Assembly: GCF_019931145.1 (NCBI RefSeq)
Contig: NZ_JAIOUV010000009.1
Span: 62,001 to 126,000 of the forward strand
DNA from: Marinicella meishanensis
GTDB taxonomy: Bacteria; Pseudomonadota; Gammaproteobacteria; Xanthomonadales; Marinicellaceae
Reading direction: 5' to 3'
DNA: 64,000 bases
Part shown: piece by piece, positions 27,301 through 34,431 of the stretch
How the letters are laid out: the number at the start of each line of letters is the position of its first letter
Numbering within the stretch: position 1 is the first letter of the stretch
Program-made: the position numbers and the translations under genes
The notes under the pieces: model-generated
What the model was told of the DNA's origin: nothing
Database searches by the model: none
Seen by the model: only the letters and a program-made list of their open reading frames with translations

Positions 27301-28605
27301 TTATGCCGTTGGTTTCATGACGTCATCAAATGACATTTTTTTCTCTTTGATTTCAACCTGTGACTCAATCCACTCCATCACTTGCGTTTCGATCACACTT
27401 TGCTCGATGCTGGCCATCAATTCTTGGTTTTGGTAATACATTTGAATCACCTCTTGCGGCTGTTCAAAGGTTTGTGCGATTTCATTGATTTGTTCACGCA
27501 CCTTGGCGAAATCGGTTTTGATGTCTTGCTGTTTGGCCACGTCTTGAATGATCAAGGTGTTCAAAATGCGGTCTTTGGCGGCATCAACAAATTCAGTGGC
27601 TTCACGCAATGGGGCGTTTTCTTGGCCCATTTGTTTGGCCCGCTGTTGTTCTTGTTGGGCCATGTGTTGGCTTTCACGGGTGATCATGGACTCTGGCAAC
27701 AAGGTGTCTTTGGCGGCTTTGCGCAAAGCTTGCAAGGCCTGATTCTTGAAACTGATGTTCACGGCTTGCGTCAATTCACGATCCAAGTTTTTCTTGATGT
27801 CGTTGCGGAAGTCTTCTTCTTGGCCGCTTTCGACCCCAAATGATTTGACAAACTCTTCATCAATATTTGGCAGCTTGGCTTTGCGCACATCCGTCACTTC
27901 AAAACTGAACTTGGCTTTCTTTCCGGCCAATTCTTGGACATTGAATTCTTTGGGAAAGGTCAATTCCAATTCACCCGCTTCTTTCACTTTCAAACCAACG
28001 ATGGCGTCTTTCAGCTCATCGGGAATGCGGCTTTCACCCAACAGCACACCCATTTTTTCGGTGCCTTTTTCAGGGTAACTGAAGCCCTTGCCTTTGGCGC
28101 TGTATTCAATGGTCACCAAATCTTTGTTGGCAATCTTGCCTTTGCTTTCTTTCCAATCTTGCTTTTGCTTTTGCAAGTTCTTGATCATGCCATCAATGTC
28201 TTTGTCGGTGACTTCAGCCACCATTTTCTCGACTTTCAGTTTACCGTACTCAATGGCCGGCACCTGAGGCATCAATTCAACCTTGGCTTGGAACTCAAAA
28301 CCACCGTTGTCGGTGTCATCAGCTTTCACCACTTCAGGTGCCGCGATGATTTCCAACTCATTGTCTTCAATGGCTTTTTCAATGGAGTCTTGCATCAGTT
28401 GACCCAGCACTTCTTGTCTGGCGTGCTGACCAAATCTCTGTTGCAAAATGTTTTTCGGGACCCGGCCTTGTCTGAAGCCTTTCAACCTCACTTCTTTGCC
28501 CAGCTCAACTAATTTGGCGTCCACTTTAGATTGAATGTCATTGGGTTCAAAAGCCACATTGACTAAGCGCTCTAAACCTTCTGATTGATCTATTGAGATT
28601 TGCAT
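27301..28605 (-). CDS. tig: Trigger factor, ribosome-bound chaperone
   Basis: A 434-aa chaperone at the ribosome exit tunnel. The N-terminal ribosome-binding domain has [16 protein letters not shown] (the signature loop is GFRxGxxP); the central PPIase domain has [12 protein letters not shown]- and [18 protein letters not shown]-type sequence; the C-terminal domain is helical. Two adjacent ATG codons occur; the second (28605) lies at better spacing from GGAG and gives the usual [13 protein letters not shown] start. It heads the tig-clpP pair and follows the tRNA cluster. Confidence 0.97.
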   Translation of the reverse strand: MQISIDQSEGLERLVNVAFEPNDIQSKVDAKLVELGKEVRLKGFRQGRVPKNILQQRFGQHARQEVLGQLMQDSIEKAIEDNELEIIAAPEVVKADDTDNGGFEFQAKVELMPQVPAIEYGKLKVEKMVAEVTDKDIDGMIKNLQKQKQDWKESKGKIANKDLVTIEYSAKGKGFSYPEKGTEKMGVLLGESRIPDELKDAIVGLKVKEAGELELTFPKEFNVQELAGKKAKFSFEVTDVRKAKLPNIDEEFVKSFGVESGQEEDFRNDIKKNLDRELTQAVNISFKNQALQALRKAAKDTLLPESMITRESQHMAQQEQQRAKQMGQENAPLREATEFVDAAKDRILNTLIIQDVAKQQDIKTDFAKVREQINEIAQTFEQPQEVIQMYYQNQELMASIEQSVIETQVMEWIESQVEIKEKKMSFDDVMKPTA

Positions 28606-28635
28606 CATAACTCCACGTGTAAATCGATAATTTTT

Positions 28636-28722
<87 letters not shown>

Positions 28723-28762
28723 TATGTTCGCTAATAAATATAAATGATATGAGGAATGAATA

Positions 28763-28838
28763 TGGGGTGGCCGATGGGGCTCGAACCCACGACAACCAGA
28801 ATCACAATCTGGCGCTCTACCAACTGAACTACGGCCAC
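28763..28838 (-). tRNA. tRNA-His (GTG)
   Basis: 76 nt with encoded CCA. Starts GTGGCCGTAGTTCAG; the anticodon arm CAGATTGTGATTCTG carries GTG; T-arm GTGGGTTCGAGCCCCAT. Confidence 0.96.
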
Positions 28839-28856
28839 CATAACAGATGTCCCGCC

Positions 28857-28933
28857 TGGCGCGCCCGGCAGGACTCGAACCTGCAACCCTCGGCTTAGAA
28901 GGCCGATGCTCTATCCAGTTGAGCTACGGGCGC
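28857..28933 (-). tRNA. tRNA-Arg (TCT)
   Basis: 77 nt with encoded CCA. Starts GCGCCCGTAGCTCAACTGG; the anticodon arm CGGCCTTCTAAGCCG carries TCT; T-arm GCAGGTTCGAGTCCTGC. Confidence 0.96.
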
Positions 28934-28955
28934 ATTGCGGTTTTTATCATAAATG

Positions 28956-29032
28956 TGGTCGGGGTAGAGAGATTCGAACTCCCGACCCACTGCTCCCAAA
29001 GCAGTTGCGCTACCAGGCTGCGCTATACCCCG
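28956..29032 (-). tRNA. tRNA-Pro (TGG)
   Basis: 77 nt with encoded CCA. Starts CGGGGTATAGCGCAGCCTGG; the anticodon arm CTGCTTTGGGAGCAG carries TGG; T-arm GGGAGTTCGAATCTCTC. The C at the first acceptor position is typical of bacterial tRNA-Pro. Confidence 0.96.
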
Positions 29033-29166
29033 ATTAATTCACTCATTTCATCAAGCTGGCGAATTTTAATACCTAAAACCACCAAGTTCAATGATAAAGT
29101 GAGGTTTCTTGTTCATATTTCAATGAACGATTGGAATATAAAATCCATCATCCCAACCTCAAAAAA

Positions 29167-29244
29167 TGGCGCGCCCGGAAGGATTCGAACCTCCGACCAC
29201 CTGGTTCGTAGCCAGGTACTCTGATCCAACTGAGCTACGGGCGC
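29167..29244 (-). tRNA. tRNA-Arg (ACG)
   Basis: 78 nt with encoded CCA. Starts GCGCCCGTAGCTCAGTTGG; the anticodon arm CTGGCTACGAACCAG carries ACG, normally edited to ICG; T-arm GGAGGTTCGAATCCTTC. The D-loop is one base longer than usual (GGATCAGAGTA). Confidence 0.95.
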
Positions 29245-29352
29245 TCAAGGGTAGCGAATTATCTTGTTTTTTTTGATGCAAGTCAACAACTAATCATCGC
29301 TAATTTTTACAAGCCTGATTCAGCGCTTGAAATATGGCGGAACGTTCGGGAT

Positions 29353-29421
29353 GATTGAAAACCTCCTGTTTTCACCGCTGTGCGGCGCCTCCGGCGATAA
29401 AAAATGCTCCAAGCGTTTTTT
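29353..29421 (-). repeat. Four-hairpin element E2 in a tRNA-Ser-like 3' end
   Basis: A 69-bp core: GAAAAC/GTTTTC (loop CTCCT), CCGC/GCGG (loop TGT), CGCC/GGCG (loop TCC), AAAAAATGC/GCGTTTTTT (loop TCCAA, one G-T pair). The left flank at 29335-29352 resembles the tRNA-Ser 3' end, with both TGGCGGA (acceptor plus CCA) and GGGAT in place; the right flank TCGAACCTCG resembles its T-loop. It lies downstream of the intact tRNA-Ser in the same orientation. Confidence 0.75.
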
Positions 29422-29455
29422 TCGAACCTCGGCTTCTCAACCTTCGTGCTCCGTG

Positions 29456-29493
29456 ATATTTATTTCAGCCCGCTTTATGGGCTTAAATAAATA
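29456..29493 (-). terminator. Long hairpin directly after tRNA-Ser
   Basis: ATATTTATTTCAGCCC and GGGCTTAAATAAATAT arms with one mismatch around a 7-nt loop, beginning at the tRNA CCA end. It is a candidate terminator or processing signal between tRNA-Ser and the rest of the cluster. Confidence 0.55.
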
Positions 29494-29584
29494 TGGCGGA
29501 GAGTGAGGGATTCGAACCCTCGATGAGCTTTTAACCCATACTCCCTTAGCAGGGGAGCGCCTTCAGCCGCTCGGCCAACTCTCC
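29494..29584 (-). tRNA. tRNA-Ser (GCT), intact copy
   Basis: 91 nt with a long variable arm and encoded CCA. Starts GGAGAGTTGGCCGAGCGGC; the anticodon arm CTCCCCTGCTAAGGGAG carries GCT; T-arm GAGGGTTCGAATCCCTC. It is the only complete copy in the locus; four partial copies lie upstream on the same strand. A promoter-like TGGAAT-17 bp-TAAAAT lies at 29603-29631. Its place behind csrA matches the E. coli csrA-serV order. Confidence 0.96.
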
Positions 29585-29602
29585 AAATTCTTCAATTGCG
29601 GT

Positions 29603-29631
29603 ATTTTACTTGTTGCAAACACAAGATTCCA
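29603..29631 (-). promoter_or_regulatory. Predicted promoter of the intact tRNA-Ser
   Basis: Minus strand TGGAAT (29626-29631), 17 bp, TAAAAT (29603-29608), 19 bp before the mature 5' end. The same arrangement recurs at 29818-29846 and, as TGGAAC-17 bp-TAAAAT, at 30357-30385. The -35 is weak. Confidence 0.45.
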
Positions 29632-29655
29632 TCTGCGATGGAACGAGTTCGGGAT

Positions 29656-29726
29656 TTACAAAACACGTCCGGTGTTTTGCCCTTCGGGTCGCCTACGGCG
29701 ATCAAATTTGTTCCCGACAAATTTAG
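29656..29726 (-). repeat. Four-hairpin element E3a
   Basis: 71-bp core: AAAACAC/GTGTTTT (loop GTCCG), CCC/GGG (loop TTC), CGCC/GGCG (loop TAC), AAATTTGT/ACAAATTT (loop TCCCG). It is flanked by GGGAT on the left and TCGAACCC on the right, i.e. set into the tRNA-Ser T-loop. Minus-strand outer loops read CGGGA and CGGAC. Confidence 0.85.
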
Positions 29727-29799
29727 TCGAACCCTCGATGAGCTTTTAACCCATACTCCCTTAGCAGGGGAGCGCCTTCAGCCGCTCGGCCAACTCTCC
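29727..29799 (-). pseudogene. Partial tRNA-Ser (GCT), 5' 73 nt, T-loop interrupted
   Basis: Identical to the intact tRNA-Ser from base 1 to the T-loop TTCGA, then replaced by element E3a. It lacks an intact T-arm and acceptor 3' strand, so it cannot be charged unless the insert is removed. Confidence 0.85.
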
Positions 29800-29870
29800 A
29801 AATTCTTCAATTGCGGTATTTTACTTGTTGCAAACACAAGATTCCATCTGCGATGGAACGAGTTCGGGAT

Positions 29871-29941
29871 TTACAAAACACGTCCGGTGTTTTGCCCTTC
29901 GGGTCGCCTACGGCGATCAAATTTGTTCCCGACAAATTTAG
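29871..29941 (-). repeat. Four-hairpin element E3b
   Basis: An exact copy of E3a, 215 bp further on. Confidence 0.85.
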
Positions 29942-30014
29942 TCGAACCCTCGATGAGCTTTTAACCCATACTCCCTTAGCAGGGGAGCGCCTTCAGCCGC
30001 TCGGCCAACTCTCC
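29942..30014 (-). pseudogene. Partial tRNA-Ser (GCT), second 5' 73-nt copy
   Basis: Identical to the copy at 29727-29799. Its promoter-like sequence upstream is TTGAAT-17 bp-TAAATG (30030-30058), from the neighbouring 161-bp unit. Confidence 0.85.
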
Positions 30015-30083
30015 GAATTCATTTTCTGGCATTTACTAGACTTGTTCACCAGATTCAAGTGGCGCTCCCAATGGGAGGCGCCT

Positions 30084-30153
30084 TGTTCCGGGCTTCCTGC
30101 CCTTCACCCTAAAGGGTCCGCTTCGCGGGGCAAAAATGATCCCGTCATTTTTG
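30084..30153 (-). repeat. Four-hairpin element E4a
   Basis: 70-bp core: GGGC/GCCC (loop TTCCT), ACCCT/AGGGT (loop AA), CCGC/GCGG (loop TTC), CAAAAATGA/TCATTTTTG (loop TCCCG). It is flanked by GGGAGGCGCCT and TCAGCCGCTCGG, matching the tRNA-Ser D-arm/anticodon-arm boundary. Minus-strand outer loops read CGGGA and AGGAA. Confidence 0.85.
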
Positions 30154-30175
30154 TCAGCCGCTCGGCCAACTCTCC
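30154..30175 (-). pseudogene. 22-nt 5' fragment of tRNA-Ser
   Basis: Matches bases 1-22 of tRNA-Ser(GCT), then runs into element E4a within the D-arm. Confidence 0.75.
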
Positions 30176-30244
30176 GAATTCATTTTCTGGCATTTACTAG
30201 ACTTGTTCACCAGATTCAAGTGGCGCTCCCAATGGGAGGCGCCT

Positions 30245-30314
30245 TGTTCCGGGCTTCCTGCCCTTCACCCTAAAGGGTCCGCTTCGCGGGGCAAAAATGA
30301 TCCCGTCATTTTTG
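30245..30314 (-). repeat. Four-hairpin element E4b
   Basis: A copy of E4a, 161 bp further on, with identical hairpins. Confidence 0.85.
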
Positions 30315-30336
30315 TCAGCCGCTCGGCCAACCCTCC
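30315..30336 (-). pseudogene. 22-nt 5' fragment of tRNA-Ser, first in the array
   Basis: As the fragment at 30154-30175 but with GGAGGG in place of GGAGAG. It is the promoter-proximal end of the array. Confidence 0.75.
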
Positions 30337-30356
30337 GAATTCATTTGTTCAAAGAT

Positions 30357-30385
30357 ATTTTACTTGGCTTTGTTCCAAGGTTCCA
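30357..30385 (-). promoter_or_regulatory. Predicted first promoter of the tRNA-Ser array
   Basis: Minus strand TGGAAC (30380-30385), 17 bp, TAAAAT (30357-30362), about 20 bp before the first tRNA-Ser fragment. The flanking sequence (GATGGAA, CTTG, AAGTAAAAT) is shared with the 215-bp units, so it is probably the ancestral tRNA-Ser promoter. Confidence 0.45.
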
Positions 30386-30559
30386 TCTTGACTGGAATTC
30401 CAGTATGTTGATCTGCTTGGGTATGGCACCCCCCTGACCTACTTTTGATGGAACCGATTTCAGGACCTGAAGGGGCGACATGATGATGCTGAATCATGCC
30501 AATCAGAGGGCGTGTATTTTAATTCAATACAACAAGATTGCAACTTTAAAATGTGGGAT

Positions 30560-30808
30560 TTATTGATTGCCTACGTTGTCGTCGTCAATTTCTGGTTGGT
30601 TGGCATTGCCATCATTGCCATCATTGCCATCATTACTGGTTGATTGCTCATTCTTGATGCGTTCATAAATTTCTTCGCGATGCACGGCAATCTCTTTCGG
30701 TGCATTGATCCCTATCCGCACTTGATTGCCTTTGATGCCCAATACTGTCACGGTCACATCATCACCAATCATCAAGGTTTCACCCACTCTTCTTGTTAAA
30801 ATTAACAT
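30560..30808 (-). CDS. csrA: Carbon storage regulator CsrA with Asn/Asp/Gly tail
   Basis: A small RNA-binding dimer that represses or stabilises mRNAs by binding GGA motifs in hairpin loops. The first 55 residues are canonical ([50 protein letters not shown]), including the RNA-contacting Arg44 region. At 82 aa it is longer than the usual 60-65. The extra tail holds a run [10 protein letters not shown] encoded by three 9-bp direct repeats, which can expand without a frameshift. AAGGAG precedes the ATG. It lies behind alaS and ahead of the tRNA-Ser array, whose hairpin loops carry GGA. Confidence 0.96.
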   Translation of the reverse strand: MLILTRRVGETLMIGDDVTVTVLGIKGNQVRIGINAPKEIAVHREEIYERIKNEQSTSNDGNDGNDGNANQPEIDDDNVGNQ

Positions 30809-30921
30809 TTAAATTCTCCTTATGTTGTCTCACAGTCCCTCGGGCAGAACTGTACAGACAGGTATTTCTATACCCATCTTATTAAACAAATTAGACTATA
30901 CTTCGGTCAAAAAATGAAGCG

Positions 30922-33543
30922 CTAATTTGATATATTGCCAGCCATCTCAGACAGGGTCTGCGCGATGGCATGCTTGATTTCGTCGTTTGAAGCCTCACCG
31001 CCACCTTGGGCAAAATCGGGTCTTCCGCCGCCGCGTCCTCCAATTTGTTCCAGCACGTGCTTGATCACATCACCGGCTTTCAGTTGTTTGGTCAGGGCCT
31101 TGGTCACACCGACCAACACCTGCACTTTGGGTCCGGTCACATTGGCCAGCACCACCAAGCCAAATTCAAATTGGCTCTTGAAACCGTCGATGGCGTCTCG
31201 CATGACCTCCAGATCTGAATTTTCCAGCACCTGACTCAAGACATGGATGCCATTGATGCTTTCAACCTGTTGTTGCAGGTCGCCCACAGACTCACTGGCC
31301 TGGGCTTTGTGCAAGTCACTCAACTCTTTTTCCAACTGTTTGTGTTGGTTAACCAAAGTTTCCACCGCGGTGAACACCTGGTCGGCTTTCACATTGAAAG
31401 TATGGCTCAATTGTTTCAGTTGCGATTCTTGGTTTTGCATCATCGCCAAAGCCGCGTCACCGGTCACCGCCTCAATGCGGCGAATCCCGGAAGCCACAGC
31501 CGCTTCGTAAGTGATTTTAAACAGGCCAATGTCACCGGTGCGGTTGACGTGGGTACCACCACACAATTCAACCGAAAAACCACCAAAATCCATGACCCTG
31601 ACTTGATCGCCGTACTTTTCACCGAACAAAGCCATGGCACCATAATCAATGGCTTGATCGTACGACATTTCAACATCTTTGGCGTGAAAATTTTGTCTGA
31701 TGGCGCGGTTCACTTCGGCTTCTATGGCCTGCAATTGTGCCAATGGAATGGGTTGGTCATGCGAAAAGTCAAAGCGCAATTTTTCGGCATTGACCAGCGA
31801 ACCTTTTTGTTGCACATGGGTGCCCAACACATCACGCAAAACTTTGTGCAATAAATGGGTGGCAGAATGATTGCGAATCACCTGTTGGCGGTGAGCCCCA
31901 TCGATCTCGGTTTGCACCGTGGCTGCCTGGGACAGGGTGCCTGACTGCACCGTCACTTGATGCAAATGAAATTGGCCAGCGGCTTTTTGTGTGTCGGTCA
32001 CTTGGGCGGTGAAACCGGATCCCTTGATGCTGCCGACATCACCCACTTGGCCTCCAGACTCGGCATAAAATGGGGTTTGGTCCAACACCACCACACCTTG
32101 GTCGCCCACCTGCAGTTGGTCCACGGGCTTGTTGTCTTGCAACAGCATGATCACTTGAGCGCTGCCTTGCTGTTGGTCATAGCCGGTGAATTCGGTCGGC
32201 GTCAGTGCCTTGATCACATCGGCAGAAATTTGATTGACTTGAGAGAATTGTTTGTTCGATTTGGACTGCGCTTTCTGTGCCTGCATGCAAGTGGCAAATG
32301 CCACTTCATCCACCACCCGGCCATCTTCTCTGGCCACATCTTGGGTCAGATCCAGAGGAAAGCCAAACGTGTCATACAGCTTGAAGGCCACCTCACCTGG
32401 CACCGCTTGCCCTGCAGGCAATTGGGCGGTGGCTTTGCGGTATTCTTGCATGCCCACATCCAAGGTATCGGAGAACTTCACTTCTTCTTTTTGCAAAGCC
32501 CCTTCAATGGCTGCTTGTTCGGACACCAACTCAGGGTAATCCTCACCCATGACCTCGATCAAGGGTTGGACCATGTGGTGGAAAAACAAGCCTTGGGCAC
32601 CCAATTTGTGCCCATGTCTGGCCGCCCGCCTGATGATGCGCCGGAGCACATAACCGCGGCCCTCATTGGAAGGCAACACGCCATCGGCAATCAAAAACGC
32701 ACAGGTGCGGATGTGGTCGGCAATCACTTTGAGTGAGGGGTTGGCCAAATCGCTGGCGCCAGTTAATGCGGCAGCGCGTTGGATCAGGTGTTGAAACAGA
32801 TCGATGTCGTAATTGTTGTGTTTGCCCTGCATGATGGAGGCGATGCGCTCCAGTCCCATGCCGGTATCCACACACGGACTGGGCAATGGTTCCAGGGTAC
32901 CATCGGCTTGCCGATCAAATTGCATGAACACCAGGTTCCAGATTTCAATGAAGCGGTCACCGTCTTCTTCTGGCGTCCCCGGCGGGCCGCCAGCAATGGC
33001 TTCACCGTGGTCATAAAAAATCTCGGTACAGGGCCCACATGGACCGGTGTCACCCATTTGCCAGAAATTGTCTTTGGCGCCGATGCGGGAAATCTTGTCA
33101 GCCGGAAAACCGATTTCATGTTCCCAAATGGCGGCGGCCTCATCGTCTTCTTCAAACACCGTGACCCACAATTTTTCCACCGGCAAGCCCAGTTCTTCAG
33201 TCAAAAAATCCCAGGCAAACTGAATCGCTTCGCGCTTGAAATAATCACCAAAGCTGAAATTACCCAGCATTTCGAAGAAAGTGTGATGTCTGGCGGTGTA
33301 TCCCACCTGGTCTAAGTCGTTGTGCTTGCCGCCGGCACGCACACAACGTTGGGACGATGCCGCCCGGGTATAAGCCCGTTTCTCGGCACCCAGAAACACG
33401 TCTTTAAACTGCACCATACCGGCGTTGACGAACAACAAAGTCGGATCATTGCCCGGAATCAACGAGCTGCTTTTCACAGCCTGGTGTTGATGCCGTTCAA
33501 AAAACTCAATGAATTTGGCCCTGATTTGTCTGGTCGATAACAT
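30922..33543 (-). CDS. alaS: Alanyl-tRNA synthetase
   Basis: An 873-aa class II synthetase (E. coli 876 aa) that charges tRNA-Ala and edits mischarged Ser/Gly. N-terminal catalytic core with RCVRAGGKHNDLDQVG and ARHHTFFEMLGNFSFGDYFK; editing domain with zinc ligands HSATHLLH and CGGTH (VELCGGTHVNRTGDIG); C-terminal oligomerisation domain with the glycine-rich GGRGGGRPDFAQGG. The alaS-csrA order is conserved in gammaproteobacteria. The csrA start is 113 bp behind it. Confidence 0.98.
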   Translation of the reverse strand: MLSTRQIRAKFIEFFERHQHQAVKSSSLIPGNDPTLLFVNAGMVQFKDVFLGAEKRAYTRAASSQRCVRAGGKHNDLDQVGYTARHHTFFEMLGNFSFGDYFKREAIQFAWDFLTEELGLPVEKLWVTVFEEDDEAAAIWEHEIGFPADKISRIGAKDNFWQMGDTGPCGPCTEIFYDHGEAIAGGPPGTPEEDGDRFIEIWNLVFMQFDRQADGTLEPLPSPCVDTGMGLERIASIMQGKHNNYDIDLFQHLIQRAAALTGASDLANPSLKVIADHIRTCAFLIADGVLPSNEGRGYVLRRIIRRAARHGHKLGAQGLFFHHMVQPLIEVMGEDYPELVSEQAAIEGALQKEEVKFSDTLDVGMQEYRKATAQLPAGQAVPGEVAFKLYDTFGFPLDLTQDVAREDGRVVDEVAFATCMQAQKAQSKSNKQFSQVNQISADVIKALTPTEFTGYDQQQGSAQVIMLLQDNKPVDQLQVGDQGVVVLDQTPFYAESGGQVGDVGSIKGSGFTAQVTDTQKAAGQFHLHQVTVQSGTLSQAATVQTEIDGAHRQQVIRNHSATHLLHKVLRDVLGTHVQQKGSLVNAEKLRFDFSHDQPIPLAQLQAIEAEVNRAIRQNFHAKDVEMSYDQAIDYGAMALFGEKYGDQVRVMDFGGFSVELCGGTHVNRTGDIGLFKITYEAAVASGIRRIEAVTGDAALAMMQNQESQLKQLSHTFNVKADQVFTAVETLVNQHKQLEKELSDLHKAQASESVGDLQQQVESINGIHVLSQVLENSDLEVMRDAIDGFKSQFEFGLVVLANVTGPKVQVLVGVTKALTKQLKAGDVIKHVLEQIGGRGGGRPDFAQGGGEASNDEIKHAIAQTLSEMAGNISN

Positions 33544-33648
33544 GATTGGTGCATTTAAAAAATTAAGCGGGAAATTTTATTGATTCAGTTCCCAATATAC
33601 AACCCCTATTGTTTACGGGTTGGTTATTATTTTACATTATTGTATATT

Positions 33649-34431
33649 TCAATTGTTTTCGAACCGTGCCACATCCGCTGCGGTGTCAATGCCATGCGGC
33701 ATCGGCGCCACCGCCGCAGCCGCCACAATGACTTTGCCCATGGCCAAAGCCCGCAGTTGCTCCAATGATTCAGCTTGCTCCAAAGCGGCCATCGGCGCTT
33801 GGCTGAATTGGCGCAAAAAGTTCACCTTATACATATACAGACCGATGTGGTGCTTAAAACTAACAGCCGTCGGCAACTGATTTGATTGGGGGTCTAAAGA
33901 ATTGAATTCGGCTTGCACCCAAGGAATGGGTGCCCGGCTGAAGTACATGGCCTCCTGTTGTTCATTGGTCACCAATTTCACCACATTGGGGTTGAACAAA
34001 TCGGCTGTGGATTGGACGGGTTGGTAGAGGGTGCCGATGCTGGCCCGCGGATTGGCTTGCACCACTTGAATCACTTGCTGCACGTTGGCTTTGGGAATGT
34101 TGGGTTCATCGCCCTGATAGTTCAGCACCCAAGTGTCATCGTCCCAGCCCATCAACTCGGCACATTCAGCAATGCGATCGGTGCCCGTGGCATGGTCTTG
34201 GCGGGTCATCACGGCTTGATGCCCGTGCTGCTGCACCACTGCCAGGATGCGCTCATCATCGGTGGCCACCACCACTTCTTTGGCACCCAATTGGGCCGCG
34301 GCCTCTGCGGCCCACAGCACCAGGGCTTTGCCTTTCAGTTCAATCAGGGGCTTGCCGGGCAAACGGGTTGAGGCATAACGCGCCGGGATGCACACCACGA
34401 ATTCGAATTCTTTATCGGCAAATTCATTCAT
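33649..34431 (-). CDS. kdsB: CMP-Kdo synthetase (3-deoxy-manno-octulosonate cytidylyltransferase)
   Basis: A 260-aa cytidylyltransferase that activates Kdo with CTP for the LPS inner core. Typical motifs: CIPARYASTRLPGKPLIEL (nucleotide loop), ATDDERI, TRQDHATGTDRIAECA, NYQGDEPNIP, YFSRAPIPW. It overlaps lpxK by four bases (ATGA) and is the last gene of the exbB-exbD-msbA-lpxK-kdsB run. The C-terminal end differs slightly from the common ..GVDTPEDL pattern (HGIDTAADVARFEN) but keeps the sense of it. Confidence 0.97.
   Translation of the reverse strand: MNEFADKEFEFVVCIPARYASTRLPGKPLIELKGKALVLWAAEAAAQLGAKEVVVATDDERILAVVQQHGHQAVMTRQDHATGTDRIAECAELMGWDDDTWVLNYQGDEPNIPKANVQQVIQVVQANPRASIGTLYQPVQSTADLFNPNVVKLVTNEQQEAMYFSRAPIPWVQAEFNSLDPQSNQLPTAVSFKHHIGLYMYKVNFLRQFSQAPMAALEQAESLEQLRALAMGKVIVAAAAVAPMPHGIDTAADVARFENN

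Larger units (their letters stand above)
29585..30014 (-). repeat. Tandem pair of identical 215-bp units (promoter, broken tRNA-Ser, hairpin element)
   Basis: Bases 29585-29799 and 29800-30014 appear identical. Read on the minus strand, each unit has the first 73 nt of tRNA-Ser(GCT) up to the T-loop, a four-hairpin element, a degenerate 3' remnant (AATCCC then ACTC), and a promoter-like TGGAAT-17 bp-TAAAAT that drives the next unit. Perfect identity points to recent duplication. Confidence 0.9.
30015..30336 (-). repeat. Tandem pair of 161-bp units (promoter, 22-nt tRNA-Ser start, hairpin element)
   Basis: 30015-30175 and 30176-30336 match except for one base (CAACTCTCC versus CAACCCTCC, within the tRNA acceptor). 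Each has the first 22 nt of tRNA-Ser (GGAGAGTTGGCCGAGCGGCT plus GA), an element set into the D-arm, an anticodon-arm-like remnant (GGCGCCTCCC and GGGAG) and a promoter-like TTGAAT-17 bp-TAAATG. Confidence 0.9.

Noticed and set aside
28847-29224. Plus-strand frame of 125 residues with sequence like RPAGLEPATLGLEGRCS
   Set aside because: It is the antisense translation of several tRNA genes, a well-known false gene.
29656-29726. Self-splicing intron in a tRNA
   Set aside because: 70 bp is far too short for a group I or II intron, and the 3' tRNA remnant after it is degenerate, so no functional tRNA would result.
29585-30336. CRISPR array
   Set aside because: Units are 161 and 215 bp, fully repeated with no variable spacers, and no cas genes are present.
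29494-30336. Phage or integrative-element attachment site at tRNA-Ser
   Set aside because: No integrase is nearby, and the repeated part is the 5' side of the tRNA with its promoter. Integrating elements usually duplicate the 3' end.
29596-30391. Plus-strand open frames of 122, 129 and 62 residues with repeated sequence (MRYFTCCKHK..., MFTRFKWRSQ...)
   Set aside because: They run antisense through the tRNA-Ser fragments and hairpin elements; the repetition comes from the DNA repeats. No ribosome-binding site and no protein-like pattern.
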